DNA of 64,000 nt. It comes from Parachlorella kessleri. Taxonomy: Eukaryota > Chlorophyta > Trebouxiophyceae > Chlorellales > Chlorellaceae. The notes below the pieces were generated by a model. That model searched no databases and was not told the DNA's origin. It saw only the letters and a list, made by a program, of their open reading frames with translations. Every line of letters begins with the position of its first letter. Positions within the stretch are counted from its first letter, which is position 1. The stretch spans positions 62,001 through 126,000 of the forward strand of contig BBXU01002209.1 in the NCBI GenBank assembly GCA_001598975.1. Direction: 5' to 3'. Made by a program: the position numbers and the translations under genes. Shown piece by piece: positions 34,701 to 45,139 of the stretch.

Positions 34701-37700
34701 AGAGAAGGGCCTAGGCAAGGCAGGGGCAAAAGCAGCAAACAGGGGCGGGATGGTGGCAGCCCAGTTCCAGCCCACCTTGTGCGTAAAGGTCAGCTTGCCA
34801 CAGGGCTGCGACGACCCGTCCCCAGCCGAAACCGAGGCAATGATCTGGTTGGCCCTCTCAGGCGTGGCAGTCAGCTCAGCGAATGAGCGCCCAATGATAC
34901 TGCAGACACCAGGAGCAGCATGGGCAGCGCCTTGGTGTGTCTGCCCTCAGCCGTTGGACAGGTAGTGCCACTTGCATCCGCAAAACATGCACTGAATCGC
35001 CCAACACTTCGTCACTGACCACAGCACAAAACTCACTCAGAACTTTGGTGCGCCAGCAGGTTGCTGAAGCCTCGGCTAATGCAAACCACGGTTCCTGCAG
35101 GGGGTTTCAGAGGTGCTGGTCTCCAGCCATTCATGGCCAACACAAAGCGTGCAATCAAACCTTAGACCACGCATGTTGTTGAGATAGCCCAGTAGTGGGA
35201 AACCGTGTGCACATGACCTGCGTGTTCACGTTGCAAAGAGCTTGCAAGCCCTGACCTGCGCTTGTGCAGTAGGCGGTAGCTAGAGCGGAATTGTCAGGTA
35301 GGGGCTTGATGACCCCCAGGAAGCATTCGGCAGCTGCACCATGTTGCAGCGGCAGGACTGGCGTTACTGCTATTCGAAACCTTCGGAAATCACTCGTCCC
35401 ATTCATTGCATGCCAGAGAATCCCCAATTTCAGTGGTCAAGTCAGCAAGACCTACAAGCCATTCGACTATTTGAAAAGAAGAGAGAGCAAGAGGCGGCTG
35501 CGCTCAGCAAAAGAGAGAAACCCAAAAAGAAGAAAACGTATGACCCTTTGGAAGGTCCCGGCGGGTCAGTGACAGACCTGTGTACTCACCTCCCATCATG
35601 ATGGGCGTGACACACAAGTCTATTGGGAAAACGTGGCGCTCCCTGCACCATAGCTAGTAGGAGTCTCATAGCTCACACTGGTGTGGGGTGTGCCAATGTG
35701 CCTGTAGGCGGCTTTACCCTCAAGACAGCCAACCTAGCCAGACAGCAAGTCTGTATCCTGGGAAGTTCAAATCTGACTCACATATGTTGTCAGCAGAGGC
35801 CATACAAATTTCAAGTGCGGGTGACCGACACTTGATACTCACTTGTGTAGACCCACCACCTCTCGCGTCGAGTCCAAGATATGCACTTGTCGTGTGGTGA
35901 GGTAATTGCGAAGAAACGCTGCGAGGTAAGTGGCAGATGCCGCAGCTCTGGTCACACAGAGACATCTCCCATACTGGCACAAAGTACACAGTTGCCATCT
36001 TGGGATATATGGCTCCAGGCAGGCACAAACAAGCTATTGCAAGGCTGGGGTTGACAGTATGCAAAGTCGGCCAGTCAGAAGTCCTAGCCCTGCACAAAGC
36101 CAACTGCTGCTCCCCCCAAGCACAAAACGCCTTCAAGCACACTCACTGTCATGCTGCCGGCTGAATGGCTGGGGCATCAGTTGGTTTAGATTGCTTCCCT
36201 CGAGCTCGCCCTTACGGTATCCTGCACTCATCACAGACCACAAGTTGGACGGTAATGGGGCAGCAGTCGTCTGTCAATGCCAATCCAGCAAGGATAAAGG
36301 GAAGAGGGCAGAAGAGCCCTTCCTGAAGGTAGCATTCCAAAGCTTGCAATGCCAAGCCTGCTATAACACACTCTACACGCTCAGAAGCAGGGAGCGATAG
36401 GCTGCTTCCCAAAGCATAGGAGGCGCATGGCGCCCTTCCCCGGAGTGCCGCGCCCCGCTTACCGAATAGTACAAGGGCAGCGTGGTTGATGTGCTGGATC
36501 ATCCCTTCACCGTTGATCATGATAACAGCGTCCAACGTCCTGCATTGCGCAGGGCAGCTAGGTATCAAAGGACGTCTTTAGCTGGGGCTTAGCGCAAAGC
36601 CAGCCAGCCACTCCCATGCACCAGGTGACCACCGCAGGCACCAGATGCAGATGACCACTGCAACCTGCATACTCGTAGAAGTCACGCGCCCGCGTCCAAG
36701 CAGCAAGCTACAGTGCAGTTACAGCCCTGGCCATGGGCAGCTAGCCTGCTCACTCATCCATCATGGCCATGGTCTTGGTGCTCTTCTCGTCCAGATACTT
36801 GCGGTCGATGAGCTGGCTGAACACAGTCTCCCGGAGAGTCTCCTCCTGTAGACAAGAAGTTGCAGCAGTAACCTTTGTGAATCTGCCCAAGGTGCGCCGG
36901 CGCAGAACATCGTAATGCCTGTCCTGTGCTGGCACTGCCCAGAGCCGTCTATGATTGACAGCAACAACTCTTGCAGACCTGTTGCCCCTCCTGACTCATC
37001 CCACCTGCTGCTGCTCCACTTTGTTGGCCATGGCAGTAAAGCGGGTGGACCCGTGTGGGTCATTTTTCACCTGCACATTGGCAGCCATAGGTTTCTCTGG
37101 CAGGCTAGCTGCGAGTGCTGGGCTGCCAGTGGGGCTAGAGGTCAACTTCTGGTCCATGATCCCTTGCTAGGCTCAAAGTGGCGTTCGCCACTGAGAGCCT
37201 ACTCTGAGGCACTGCAAGCTACCGAGGCATCAAGGCCACCAGGTGGCAACGACGGGAGCAGCCAAAAAGACAGATAAGGCATACACTGCACTGGTGCTTG
37301 GGGTATGCCCACGCCCAACCTGCTGGAGAAAGCGTGCGTAGGCCCGCAGCACCCTGGGGTTGTTGGGGTACCTCTCCTGCAGCAAGACCCCAAAACCAAA
37401 GAGCTCACGGGCGGCCACCAACGTCCCCATCTATGCAAAACTATTTCTACTTGATGCCCTCCATGCGCCACACTCACGCGTCCACGTCCTAACCGCCTCC
37501 GGCCACCTGTAGTGCCTTTACACCCAGCATGCTGCGAGGCATACCAGCAACAAGCTTGGTAGCATTTCAAGGCCAAGGCAGTGCCGCAGTAGTTGAACCA
37601 AGCTGTGGCCCAGGGTGTCGCCTTGACTCACCATGAGAACCTTGTAGGAGTGCTCAGCGGCGTCTGTGGAGGCGGGGATGCACAGGAAGCTCCGCACAAG

Positions 37701-40700
37701 CGCCACCATACTCACATCCGAGCGCAGCAGCAGGTGCCAAAAGGCCCTGCAAAGGAGAGGCTATGGAGTTCAAACTCATAGACCGCTCAGGGCTGCAAAT
37801 GAGCAGAGCGCTGGGTAGATTGCACATGACAATCTTTTTCGCTGGATCAACCCCAGTCAAAGTCGTTTAGGTCATTGGTATGCTGTTGACTGAGAAGGCG
37901 TCCACCAGTGTTCACCCAGAAGACGGGCAGCAGCGCTTGGAGTGCTGGGCATTGGAGCTGAACACTCACTTGAGGGTGGTAAGCGCATTCCGGTGGCACT
38001 TGATGGCCGCCTTATAGTTGGCAAAGAACTCAGACCAGGTTGCTGCAGGGGAAGCTTCCACCTGTCAGAGCAGCCTTCTCCCTTCCACTCCAGTGCCGCA
38101 ACAGAGGTGGGCGACATGGCAAGAGAAGGACAGGAAGACCACCAAACCAAGCACAGGGGTAAAATTCCCTCTAGAGAGATGGACTTCTTGACCTCTCGGC
38201 TTGCAATGCCGGCATGTCCACCTAGCCTGTCAGCAACACAAACCTGCGTCAAAGGTGACCGACTGGTCTGCGTCCCTCCCCTTCTGTGCCAGCTTCTCCT
38301 GCTCCCTCACATACACCTGCATCACTTGGCAGCAGGCAGCATGTCCTTTCCTGCCGGTAGCGGTTAGCAGCTCACCAACAACTCATAGCGGTTACGGCTG
38401 TCAGCCATGAAACAAAGCGAGGTCATCCCCCAGCAACATGCAACGGCATTAACCCAGCAGAGCGCCACTGCTGCATCACCCACCTGGAAGCGCTGCACCC
38501 AGCTGAGGTCACTACACTTTTTGGCCTTCTGGAGTTGTGGCACGCCGCCCTGCAGACCCAACGGCAGCTGCCGTCGGTATGGGGGGCAGCAGTCCAGGCC
38601 TGTCCTGCCCAGGAGCTCGGCTGAGGAGGACCGGAATGGCACCAGTTCCCAACCACATGGTCTCCAAAGTCTCCATGCAGCCCACCCATGCAGCCAGCCA
38701 CTTCACAACACCGGCCAAAGGGGTAGTTTTGCAAAATAGGAACAGGGTTCATGAGAGGGCCGCAGCGCCACCCACCGTGGGGTCGTTCAGCACCCGCGCC
38801 AATAGCGATGCGTAGACGATGTTGAGGAAGGCGCTGTCGGGGAACTGGACCAGCCCCGCCTGCATAACGTTGTCAGCCAGGCTGGTGTAGTAGGGGTCTG
38901 GAATCACGTCCAGCTGGTCAGTCGTGACGGTCTTGCGGCACACCCTGCACCCAACACAACAGCAATTTTCCACAGGGGGACTGTGCCCTGTGCTATGCCA
39001 TAGCCCAGCACATGACATTGGGCGGGCACCGGAGTTTTGCCTTGGCATCGAACTAAATGCCACCGGGCAAAGCACTGCATCACCCACCTGGCCACCATCT
39101 CCACCTCATACTCATCCCAGAAGCGGTATACCTCCCGACGTGGCGTTTTGGGCGTCCACCCCTTGAACCGCTCAGCCACACCCCAGATGAATTGCAGCCT
39201 GCAGAACAAGCGGCGGTGATTAGCCAGCGCTTTGAGCAAGGAACTTCATTGCTGACAACCAGAGACCTGGCAAGGATTAAGCATTGCCCCCTGCATCTAC
39301 TCTACCGGCCATGACCCTGGATGTGCTTGAGACGGGGATTGCGCCTTCTCCCCAGCCCACCAGGGCACTCCCCGTCTATAAAGTGCTCAGGACCATATGA
39401 GGTGCAAGACTTGTAACTCCTTGCTTGCAAGCGACTCGTGTCCCTGGCTATGACACCAACCTCCAGTATGTGATGCCGGCACAGGCAAAGCCCAATGGGA
39501 ACATCCCCGCCAAGAAGGCAGTCGTCAAGTGCGGCCAGTACTGCAGCAGCAATAGCAGCAGCAGCAGCAGCATTGCCTTGGAGAGACTGGCAGTCAGGAG
39601 TAACAGGTGCGAAGATGGAATGTAGGCCGAGACAGCTGACCACCTGACTGCCTACCCTTCCACCACCTATCTGAGGCGCTGGCTCACCAAATATGTCACT
39701 GTTCTCTCCAGGGCTTCACCGGCCTGCCTAGTCACTCCCACGCTACACACATCGCGCCCCTATTTTGGGCTGCATATAGAATGCCAGACAAGGATACCCG
39801 CAGCAACCAGTTTTGCAGACCCACATTCCCACAGCAGCCACACTCACCTCGTGATAAAAGACGCCGATGAAGGCCAGGGAGGCTGCCCACCAGGGAAAAA
39901 GGGCCAGGAAGGCATTCACGCAGTTGAGCCAGGTGCGGTGCATGGGTGCACGCCGGATCGTGATGTACAGGTAGTAGGACGTAAGCACAAAGTAGAAGAA
40001 GGCCTGCAGGGGACAGCACACTACCAGCAGGCTAGTATAGCGGATGCGGATATACTCCCCTTACTGAAAGGGCACCTGACTGAGCTTGGCACTGCTAATG
40101 CAAAACTAGGATCTGCCTCACGACAAGAGCGCGCCCAAAGGCCCAAAAATCCAATACATGCAGGACTTCTTCCTAATACCAGGCCTGCCTACCTGCCACT
40201 TGGGAAAAAGCTGGAAGGCCATGGGCACCAGCGGCAGCGCCATGATGACCAAACTCAGCCGCATTATATATGACCCCACTGCACCACAGGCAAGATGGGA
40301 GGCATTTTCACACACCTCCAAGGACCGTCCTGCGCCCATCGTTCTACTTGTGCACACAGACACAAGTAGATAGGTCAGACACGCAGATGAGAACTCATTG
40401 AAGCACTCATTCCCAGGTAGTGTGCACATGTTCTACAGCTCGGTAGCAAGTGAGGCACTGTGGGCTTAGTAGTGAGCAAAACCACAAGTGCAGCCCAGCA
40501 CTGGACACACGAGGCTACTCAATCATGGCTTATAGAAAGCGTGGCATAGTCCTGCAAGAAGCCACCGGCCCCTCACCTGAGCTGGACAAGAAGTTGTTGC
40601 TGTAGTAGTTGGTGTCGCCACATTCAATGAGGACTCCAAGGAGGGTTGGATACAGGAGGGCCAGCTCCACCACCAGGCATATCACAAAGAGGATGACTTG

Positions 40701-42064
40701 AGGCATGACTAAGCACCCTGCAGAGGCACCACGGGTTGCACACAGGCGCCATTAATTTACATGTCCGTCAGACGGGGACGTTGGGTGCTGACAGCAGGCA
40801 AGGAGAGCCATCCCACTGGCGATACACGGTTTGCAGGGTCTGCCCTCTTTGGCCCTACTATGCAACAAGTGGGTGAAGCAGTACAATTTGTCAAAGCGGC
40901 ACCCACCCCTGTCAGGGAAGTAGAACATGGTGCGACCGCTGTTATTGTTGCAGGTGAAGGAAACGGTGAGTAGGGAGATGTTCGAGATGGAAAGGACCCG
41001 AAGACAGGATACAGACACTCTGAGCAACTGGCCCGGCCTGCAACGGGTACCAGCAGCTGCCCCTTCTTGGCATCTCCAGGATGCTTTCATTCCAAGTTGA
41101 ACGCTGTGACTGCTACCACAGCATCTCTGAGCCAGGATGCCTTTCTGCAGGCCGCCACGACGTCTTGACTGCCACAGCTAACCGCAGGGCAAAGTGTACT
41201 GCGGGCACCTCTTACCAGTCCCAGCGGAGCTTGATGCGTGACTTCAGGAAGTAATCGAGCCACATTGGGACAGCGAAGACCAGGAGGCTGATTATGACAA
41301 ACACCAGCACCACGCCCACATACACACCCCAGCCGCGTTCCACGGCCGCATTGCTCAGCAGCAGCCGCTTGTAGAAACGCCACCAGCTGCAGCATGGACA
41401 GGGAACACTGGGCCAAGCATGGAAAGAAGCAGCATTAACCCAGGCTGCTGCAATATTGTCCTCTGTTGGCTCTGCGCCGAATGGCAAGTTTGACCACAGC
41501 TGGAACAGGCTCCCGTCGCAAAGGCAAGAAGGCGATTGACCATCCAGCTCCGCCCCGCTGTACTAGCTCACTTGTTGCCGTCCCAGTCCACGTCCCAGCC
41601 AAAGAAGTTGGGCCCGAAGATGAGAATTAGCTGCTGCACCCATGCGAACAGCGTGGACAGGAGCAAGAAGCGCCAGTCCGTCTCGAGGAACCGGTCCTCA
41701 AGTACAAAGTACATCACGGCAAAAAAGGCCTCCTGCAGACAGCAGTACCAAGGCCGGCTGGGGGGCCTTCCAGGCGTGCACGCACTGTGACAGCTTACTG
41801 GCATAGCCAGAATGGCCCGACTCATGCCCAACAGGAAAGGGTGCTGCTCTGTAGGAGGTTCAGCACCCTGCCCTCTGGCGACCAACTCCTGCACGCCACA
41901 CTTCAGCCCCGTACCTTCCTTGAGCGCTTGCCCCTAGTCAGCAGCTCGCCAGTGCCATCGTCGCCCCTATTTACCCCGATGCTGATCTCCGAGCCGCCAT
42001 GGGTTGAGGAGCCCTCGCTGGACTGGCCATAGGAGCTAACACTGCCTGACGTTCTGGGCGCCAT
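22566..42064 (-). CDS. TmcB-like PAS/multi-membrane protein, gene A (complete)
   Basis: This large gene has about 50 exons and codes for roughly 2,200-2,400 residues (estimate). The ATG at 42064 starts MAPRTSGSVSSYGQSS; the TGA is at 22566-22568 after SADEEYD. Order: N-terminal Ser/Gly-rich tail, a membrane block (39440-41732), a helical-repeat region (36750-39200), about four PAS modules (31800-36540), a low-complexity stretch with three Cys-Pro motifs, and a C-terminal block of membrane helices and ectodomains (22680-28440). The layout and motifs such as ERYPNNPRVLRAYARFLQQV and NVGNAFTGLVTVSKATGRV match the algal family annotated as tiny macrocysts protein B-like, named after a Dictyostelium protein. 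The molecular function is unknown; sensing through PAS modules is inferred. Exon by exon it parallels gene B, with no frame break seen. Confidence 0.85.
28560..31270 (-). other. Gene A low-complexity cytosolic region with three Cys-Pro motifs
   Basis: The exon at about 30890-31260 encodes GACPFH, SGCPFSFG and SACPMKLN within an Ala/Ser/Pro-rich segment. The next (about 30410-30600) encodes RFAIAKAHLEERARRASAQA followed by an Ala-rich helix. Acidic exons follow (EGEGGAEDELPPEELAAKMS, about 29400-29510) and lead to DGAQYTRLRRFKKAYKLLNS and ARQAINRLRVRQ (about 28580-28700). The Cys-Pro motifs and the basic segment are kept in gene B; the spacer sequence is not. Confidence 0.65.
28722..28750. repeat. 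(CAAT)7 microsatellite in an intron of gene A
   Basis: This is a tetranucleotide run in the intron upstream of the exon encoding DGAQYTRLRRFKK. No coding role is seen, and gene B has no such run at the equivalent place. Confidence 0.9.
31800..36540 (-). other. Gene A PAS region (about four modules)
   Basis: Module 1 (about 35290-36540) reads VIMINGEGMIQHINHAALVL, FGYRKGELEG, LMPQPFSRQHDNYL, then HVFPIDLCVTPIM. Module 2 (about 34270-35100) has VVCINRGFSNLLAHQSS, IIGRSFAEL and a 39-nt exon. Module 3 (about 33240-34110) has MVYVNTSFCEFIGVPADQLI and FKHGSSGKAVTALLEISERS. Module 4 (about 31800-32290) has GIIELDAACKVKKVNDEAVL and FGIPASSLVGEHIQ. The I-x-x-x-N-x-A/F...G...L-x-G pattern is the PAS signature. 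The ligand cannot be told from sequence; the Cys of FMN-binding LOV domains (NCRFLQ) was not seen. Confidence 0.72.
34547..34585 (-). other. 39-nt micro-exon in gene A PAS region
   Basis: The exon encodes FGEEISMDVMGRL between a CCGCAG acceptor and a CTG|GTGAGT donor. The same 39-nt exon is found in gene B at 57228-57266 (FGEELTMDVVGRK). Conservation of length and frame in both copies shows it is genuine. Confidence 0.75.
36750..39200 (-). other. Gene A helical-repeat (TPR/HAT-like) region
   Basis: Short exons encode VAERFKGWTP...RFWDEYEVEMVARW, then DVIPDPYYTSLADNVMQAGL and FPDSAFLNIVYASLLARVLN, EQEKLAQKGRDADQSVTFDA, ATWSEFFANYKAAIKCHRNA, DVSMVALVRSFLCIPASTDA, ERYPNNPRVLRAYARFLQQV, NDPHGSTRFTAMANKVEQQQ and FSQLIDRKYLDEKSTKTMAM. 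The paired-helix pattern with small, aromatic and Pro-Asn-Asn positions resembles TPR or HAT repeats, a comparison made by eye. The region links the membrane block to the PAS modules. Confidence 0.6.
39440..41732 (-). other. Gene A N-terminal membrane block
   Basis: Seven or so exons encode successive hydrophobic segments: AFFAVMYFVLEDRF and FLLLSTLFAWVQQLILIFGP (41572-41732), VYVGVVLVFVIISLLVFAV after WWRFYKRLLLSNAAVERGWG (about 41217-41393), LRVLSISNISLLTVSF (about 40910-41050), VILFVICLVVELALLYPTLL (about 40570-40717), YIMRLSLVIMALPLVPMAF (about 40190-40280), TSYYLYITIRRAPMHRTWLN and LFPWWAASLAFIGVFYHE (39850-40005), and AFLAGMFPLGFACAGITYW. About eight membrane helices are likely. Gene B is nearly identical here, so this is the best-conserved part of the family. 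Confidence 0.78.
39541..39571 (-). repeat. CTG-repeat-rich splice acceptor in gene A
   Basis: On the gene strand, a run of CTG units interrupted by ATT leads directly to the acceptor CTGCTGCAG|TACTGG of the exon encoding YWPHLTTAFLAGMFPLGFAC. The run seems to serve as the pyrimidine tract. It is in the intron, not the coding part. Confidence 0.6.
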
Positions 42065-43119
42065 GGCTGGCTAGGTATGGTTCCTGCTCTTGCAAACTGG
42101 GTTTACGCACTGGAAGCCCAGCTGCACAACTGCAAGCTGGTTAAAGGGCCGCCTAGATGCTTGTGCGGCAGCACCAGCGATGCGTGTGCGAGCGGCTGGC
42201 TGATCAGCTTCGTATCGTGGTTGCAGCTTCTCGCTGGGGTATCCTGGGCAGGACAGCTTTACTACTGGGTCGACATGCAGGATAAATGGGGGGAAGCAAC
42301 TGATTCAGGATGATCACGTGCCAAGGGCTAGCCTCCTGCAAGCGGCGCAAAAGATTGTGCCCTCCAAGGAATGAAGGATCGTGGAATCCAAGGGCAGACG
42401 AGGGCCATTGTTCAAGTTGCCCCCCGCCTTGCCAGCCTGGCTGTTCACTGACACGTCCCTGAAACCCCAGGTGCCCCTAGTGCATGAGGTTCGACACACG
42501 CGACGGGGTTATACGTGTTGCACACACGGGCTGATGCTTGGCAGGCTAGGCAAGGTCCGTCATGCACTACCGAGAACAATCCATACCAAAGCTTTGTCGC
42601 CTGCCCAGTACTAGCTCAGGGGTTGCTGTAATGCTATAATAACTTCAAGAAAATGGAATACACCCAGTCTACATGCAGTCGCATCGGCATGAACTCTCTT
42701 CCTGTACGAAGTGTGGGGGCTGTCAACAGTTCTTGCTGAGGTGCACCGACGCAGTGGCAGCTGCAGGGACGGGCTGTAAAGTGGCAAAACTTGCATGTCG
42801 GCCATCCAGTTGGCCGGCATGTGCTGCAAGTCAGCCTGGCAGTGAGGCTTTCTACGCAAACTTGCGTGTTTCCATGGTAGGCATGTGTGTCCAACAGCAC
42901 CTAGGACCATCTACACCTAAGCACACTACCAAGGACGCCTTCAACACACAGATCGCTTCGCAGTCGCCTTGCAGCAGCGGAGGGCCTTGAGGCAGGTGCG
43001 TTACAGGGAGATGGGGACCTGGTTTGACTGAGGTGCATCCTGGGGTGGGGGTGGATGGGTGACTTCTGCCTATGTATGATATGTGAGCCCACAGCGCCGT
43101 CAATGCGTTAGCTTTATGA

Positions 43120-44469
43120 TGGGCCCACACCACACCATGCTGGTAAGGCTTGCCGCTGACAATGTAGCTGCGTCCCTTGTCTGCCTCTGGAGCGCCCTGG
43201 ACACCTGTTTGGAAGTGTAATCAGCGCGTGCCATGAGATGTTGTTTGGTAGAGGACTGCCAACAGTTGGATCTGCTGTCTTTCTGAAGGTAGGGAGGCTT
43301 GAAGTCGGGGTTGAGGCGGCTGGTGAGCAATGGCAGGCGGAGTACATGGCACGGGAAGGGCTCATGGACACACCACCTTGGCCCAGTTAGCACTAGGTGC
43401 TGATGCGTTGACGATGTCTGGTGATTGAAGCCTTGGTAACTCACAGCAATGGCGACTGTGCCACTGACCCAGCAAAAATCTGCGTGCCAAGGCAGCATGC
43501 ATAGGCATATGATGCAGGTGGCAGCTGTCTTGGCAGGACCAAGGCCTCATGCAGAAGCCAACTGTTGAGGTTTTGCTCCGTGCAGGATTAGGGGGCGCTG
43601 CCGATGCTGGCTTGGGTGGCACTTCAGCGCACCCACTCGTTCCGGCAGCAGCGAGCAGTACCGCAATGGTGAGGGGAGGGGGCGGCTGTCGGATGAGCGT
43701 AGCGCACGGAGGCAGCATGCTGGGTTTGGCCAGGTATTACGTAAAGCCTCAAGGCCAGCGCGGAAGGTCTCAAATTTTGCATCATGATGACCTGCTAACA
43801 GTTCATGCCTAGAATGGGTGCGATTGATGTGTTCCTGGTTTCTCGGTGTCACATGTCGAACCTCAACTTGTTCTCATCCAGCCACCTTTCTCCCTTATGG
43901 AGCTTAAGCTGGAGGCTACTGCCTGCCCTGTTGAGGTCGTCTTTGGCGAACGCCTCTGTTAATCGCTGCATGCCTGGTGCAGACCAAGACCCTGGTGCTC
44001 TCTCTAGCACAATTCCAAGCCAACTGGGCATAACTGGCTGGAGTATTGTGCCGCAGGGGGGCAGGCTGTGCCTGAGCTGCAGCTCCCACAGCAGGGCCTT
44101 CTCATGGGGCCACGGCACGGGGCTGACAGCAAGCCGTGACAATGCCTGTGTAGCAACTATTAGAGGCAGGCTCCTGTCACTGGCTGCCAGGAGGAGGCAA
44201 ACAGCGGGGACTGCTGTACCTCGATCTCCCAAAATGTACGGTTGTATTTTGCAGCACTGAAAAGGCTGCACAGGATGTGGGCTGACGAGTTGGAGCAGCC
44301 CTGCAACAAGTGTGAGACAGATAAACGGCAAGGAAGTGCTGCTGTGCTGTATTGTAAGCATGCCATATTAGTCAGGCTGCAAGCTGCTGAAGTGGAGTGC
44401 GTGGTGCAGGTGGATAGCGTTCAAGGGGTTGAGACTTTCTTCAAGGGTGGTTGCATGGGCCTGCCATAA
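43120..44469 (+). CDS. Possible exons of an unrecognised protein, plus strand
   Basis: Two plus-strand segments look coding. One, about 43180-43388, reads FGSVISACHEMLFGRGLPTV, then VGRLEVGVEAAGEQWQAEYM and AREGLMDTPPWPS before a stop. The other, 44242-44469, follows a TTTTGCAG acceptor and reads ALKRLHRMWADELEQPCNKC, then VECVVQVDSVQGVETFFKGG before a stop. TGTAA at 44624-44628 would be a fitting poly(A) word. No family is recognised. It overlaps the minus-strand candidate, so at most one is likely over 44242-44361. Confidence 0.22.
43849..44361 (-). CDS. Possible exon(s) of an unrecognised protein, minus strand
   Basis: The frame contains LLWELQLRHSLPPCGTILQP, LTEAFAKDDLNRAGSSLQLK and HKGERWLDENKLRFDM, whose charged, aromatic composition looks more like real protein than the Ser/Leu-rich plus-strand reading. 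In an overlapping frame upstream, SSAHILCSLFSAAKYNRTFW faintly recalls the helical repeats of algal organelle RNA-binding (OPR/RAP-type) proteins. A short possible exon with HHDAKFETFRAGLEALR follows a TTAGCAG acceptor near 43800. No consistent splice model was found. It may be a decayed gene or chance. Confidence 0.25.
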   Translation of the reverse strand: MLTIQHSSTSLPFICLTLVAGLLQLVSPHPVQPFQCCKIQPYILGDRGTAVPAVCLLLAASDRSLPLIVATQALSRLAVSPVPWPHEKALLWELQLRHSLPPCGTILQPVMPSWLGIVLERAPGSWSAPGMQRLTEAFAKDDLNRAGSSLQLKLHKGERWLDENKLRFDM

Positions 44470-44623
44470 CCAGTTGGAATGGCCAATGTGATATCTGTGG
44501 AGCTGACCTCTGTTCGATCCAGGCCCTTTTACAGCACCTGAGGCTTACATGCGGTTTCTTGTGCTCGTCCTATTGACACACTGTGGCCAGTACTACTGAC
44601 ACCTAATCTCTGTCAGGTTTTGT

Positions 44624-44628
44624 TGTAA
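44624..44628 (+). terminator. Candidate plus-strand polyadenylation word TGTAA
   Basis: It lies 155 bases after the stop of the plus-strand open frame ending at 44469. It is meaningful only if that frame is a real last exon. Confidence 0.2.
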
Positions 44629-45139
44629 GAAGCAAGGGATATTGAGTTGTGCATGTGTTAAACATTCAATTAAGTTCTTGGCTGGCAAATGCATGAGCAA
44701 GGCCAAACCTAGCAAGGAGAGTAGCAAAATGAAGGAACAACAGTCCCGAAGACAGTGTTGACGGCGGTGTGACGACGAGGAGACAAGTGGAACCCACGAC
44801 CTACAAACAAAGACATTGGACACAGGAAACCTCAAGCCCCAATGGCTACCTGCACCAGATGCAGTAAAGACAAAGAAGAACTCAAAAAAAACATACAAAA
44901 CCCGGCAGGCAGTGTACTACACCAACCACAAGACGGCCATGCAGGTTGAACAAGGTGAGTTGAAGTGACCTGACCACGTCAAGCTGCTGGTTCACATAGG
45001 CACGGCCTTGCCATTACCACAGCAGTGCCTTATCGACAACGAACGGGTTTCAGCAAGTAGGAAAAATGATGAAGATGAGTCCTGGTGGTCCTGACTTTCC
45101 TGAATCCCACAACACATGCTCAGGGATTAACCCAAGCTG

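Larger units (their letters stand above)
42065..45139. other. 3-kb gap between the TmcB-like genes, with unresolved coding signals
   Basis: This gap must hold the promoter of gene A and the 3' UTR of gene B (minus-strand TGTAA at 44545-44549 and 44529-44533, about 600 bases after the stop). It also has several open frames of protein-like composition on both strands, listed separately. No transposon ends, tRNA or family domain was recognised. Confidence 0.5.

Noticed and set aside
31800..36540. LOV photoreceptor domains
   Set aside because: The conserved flavin-binding Cys motif of LOV domains was not found in any PAS module.
42065..45139. Transposable element between the TmcB-like genes
   Set aside because: No terminal repeats, target-site duplication, transposase or reverse-transcriptase motifs were seen.
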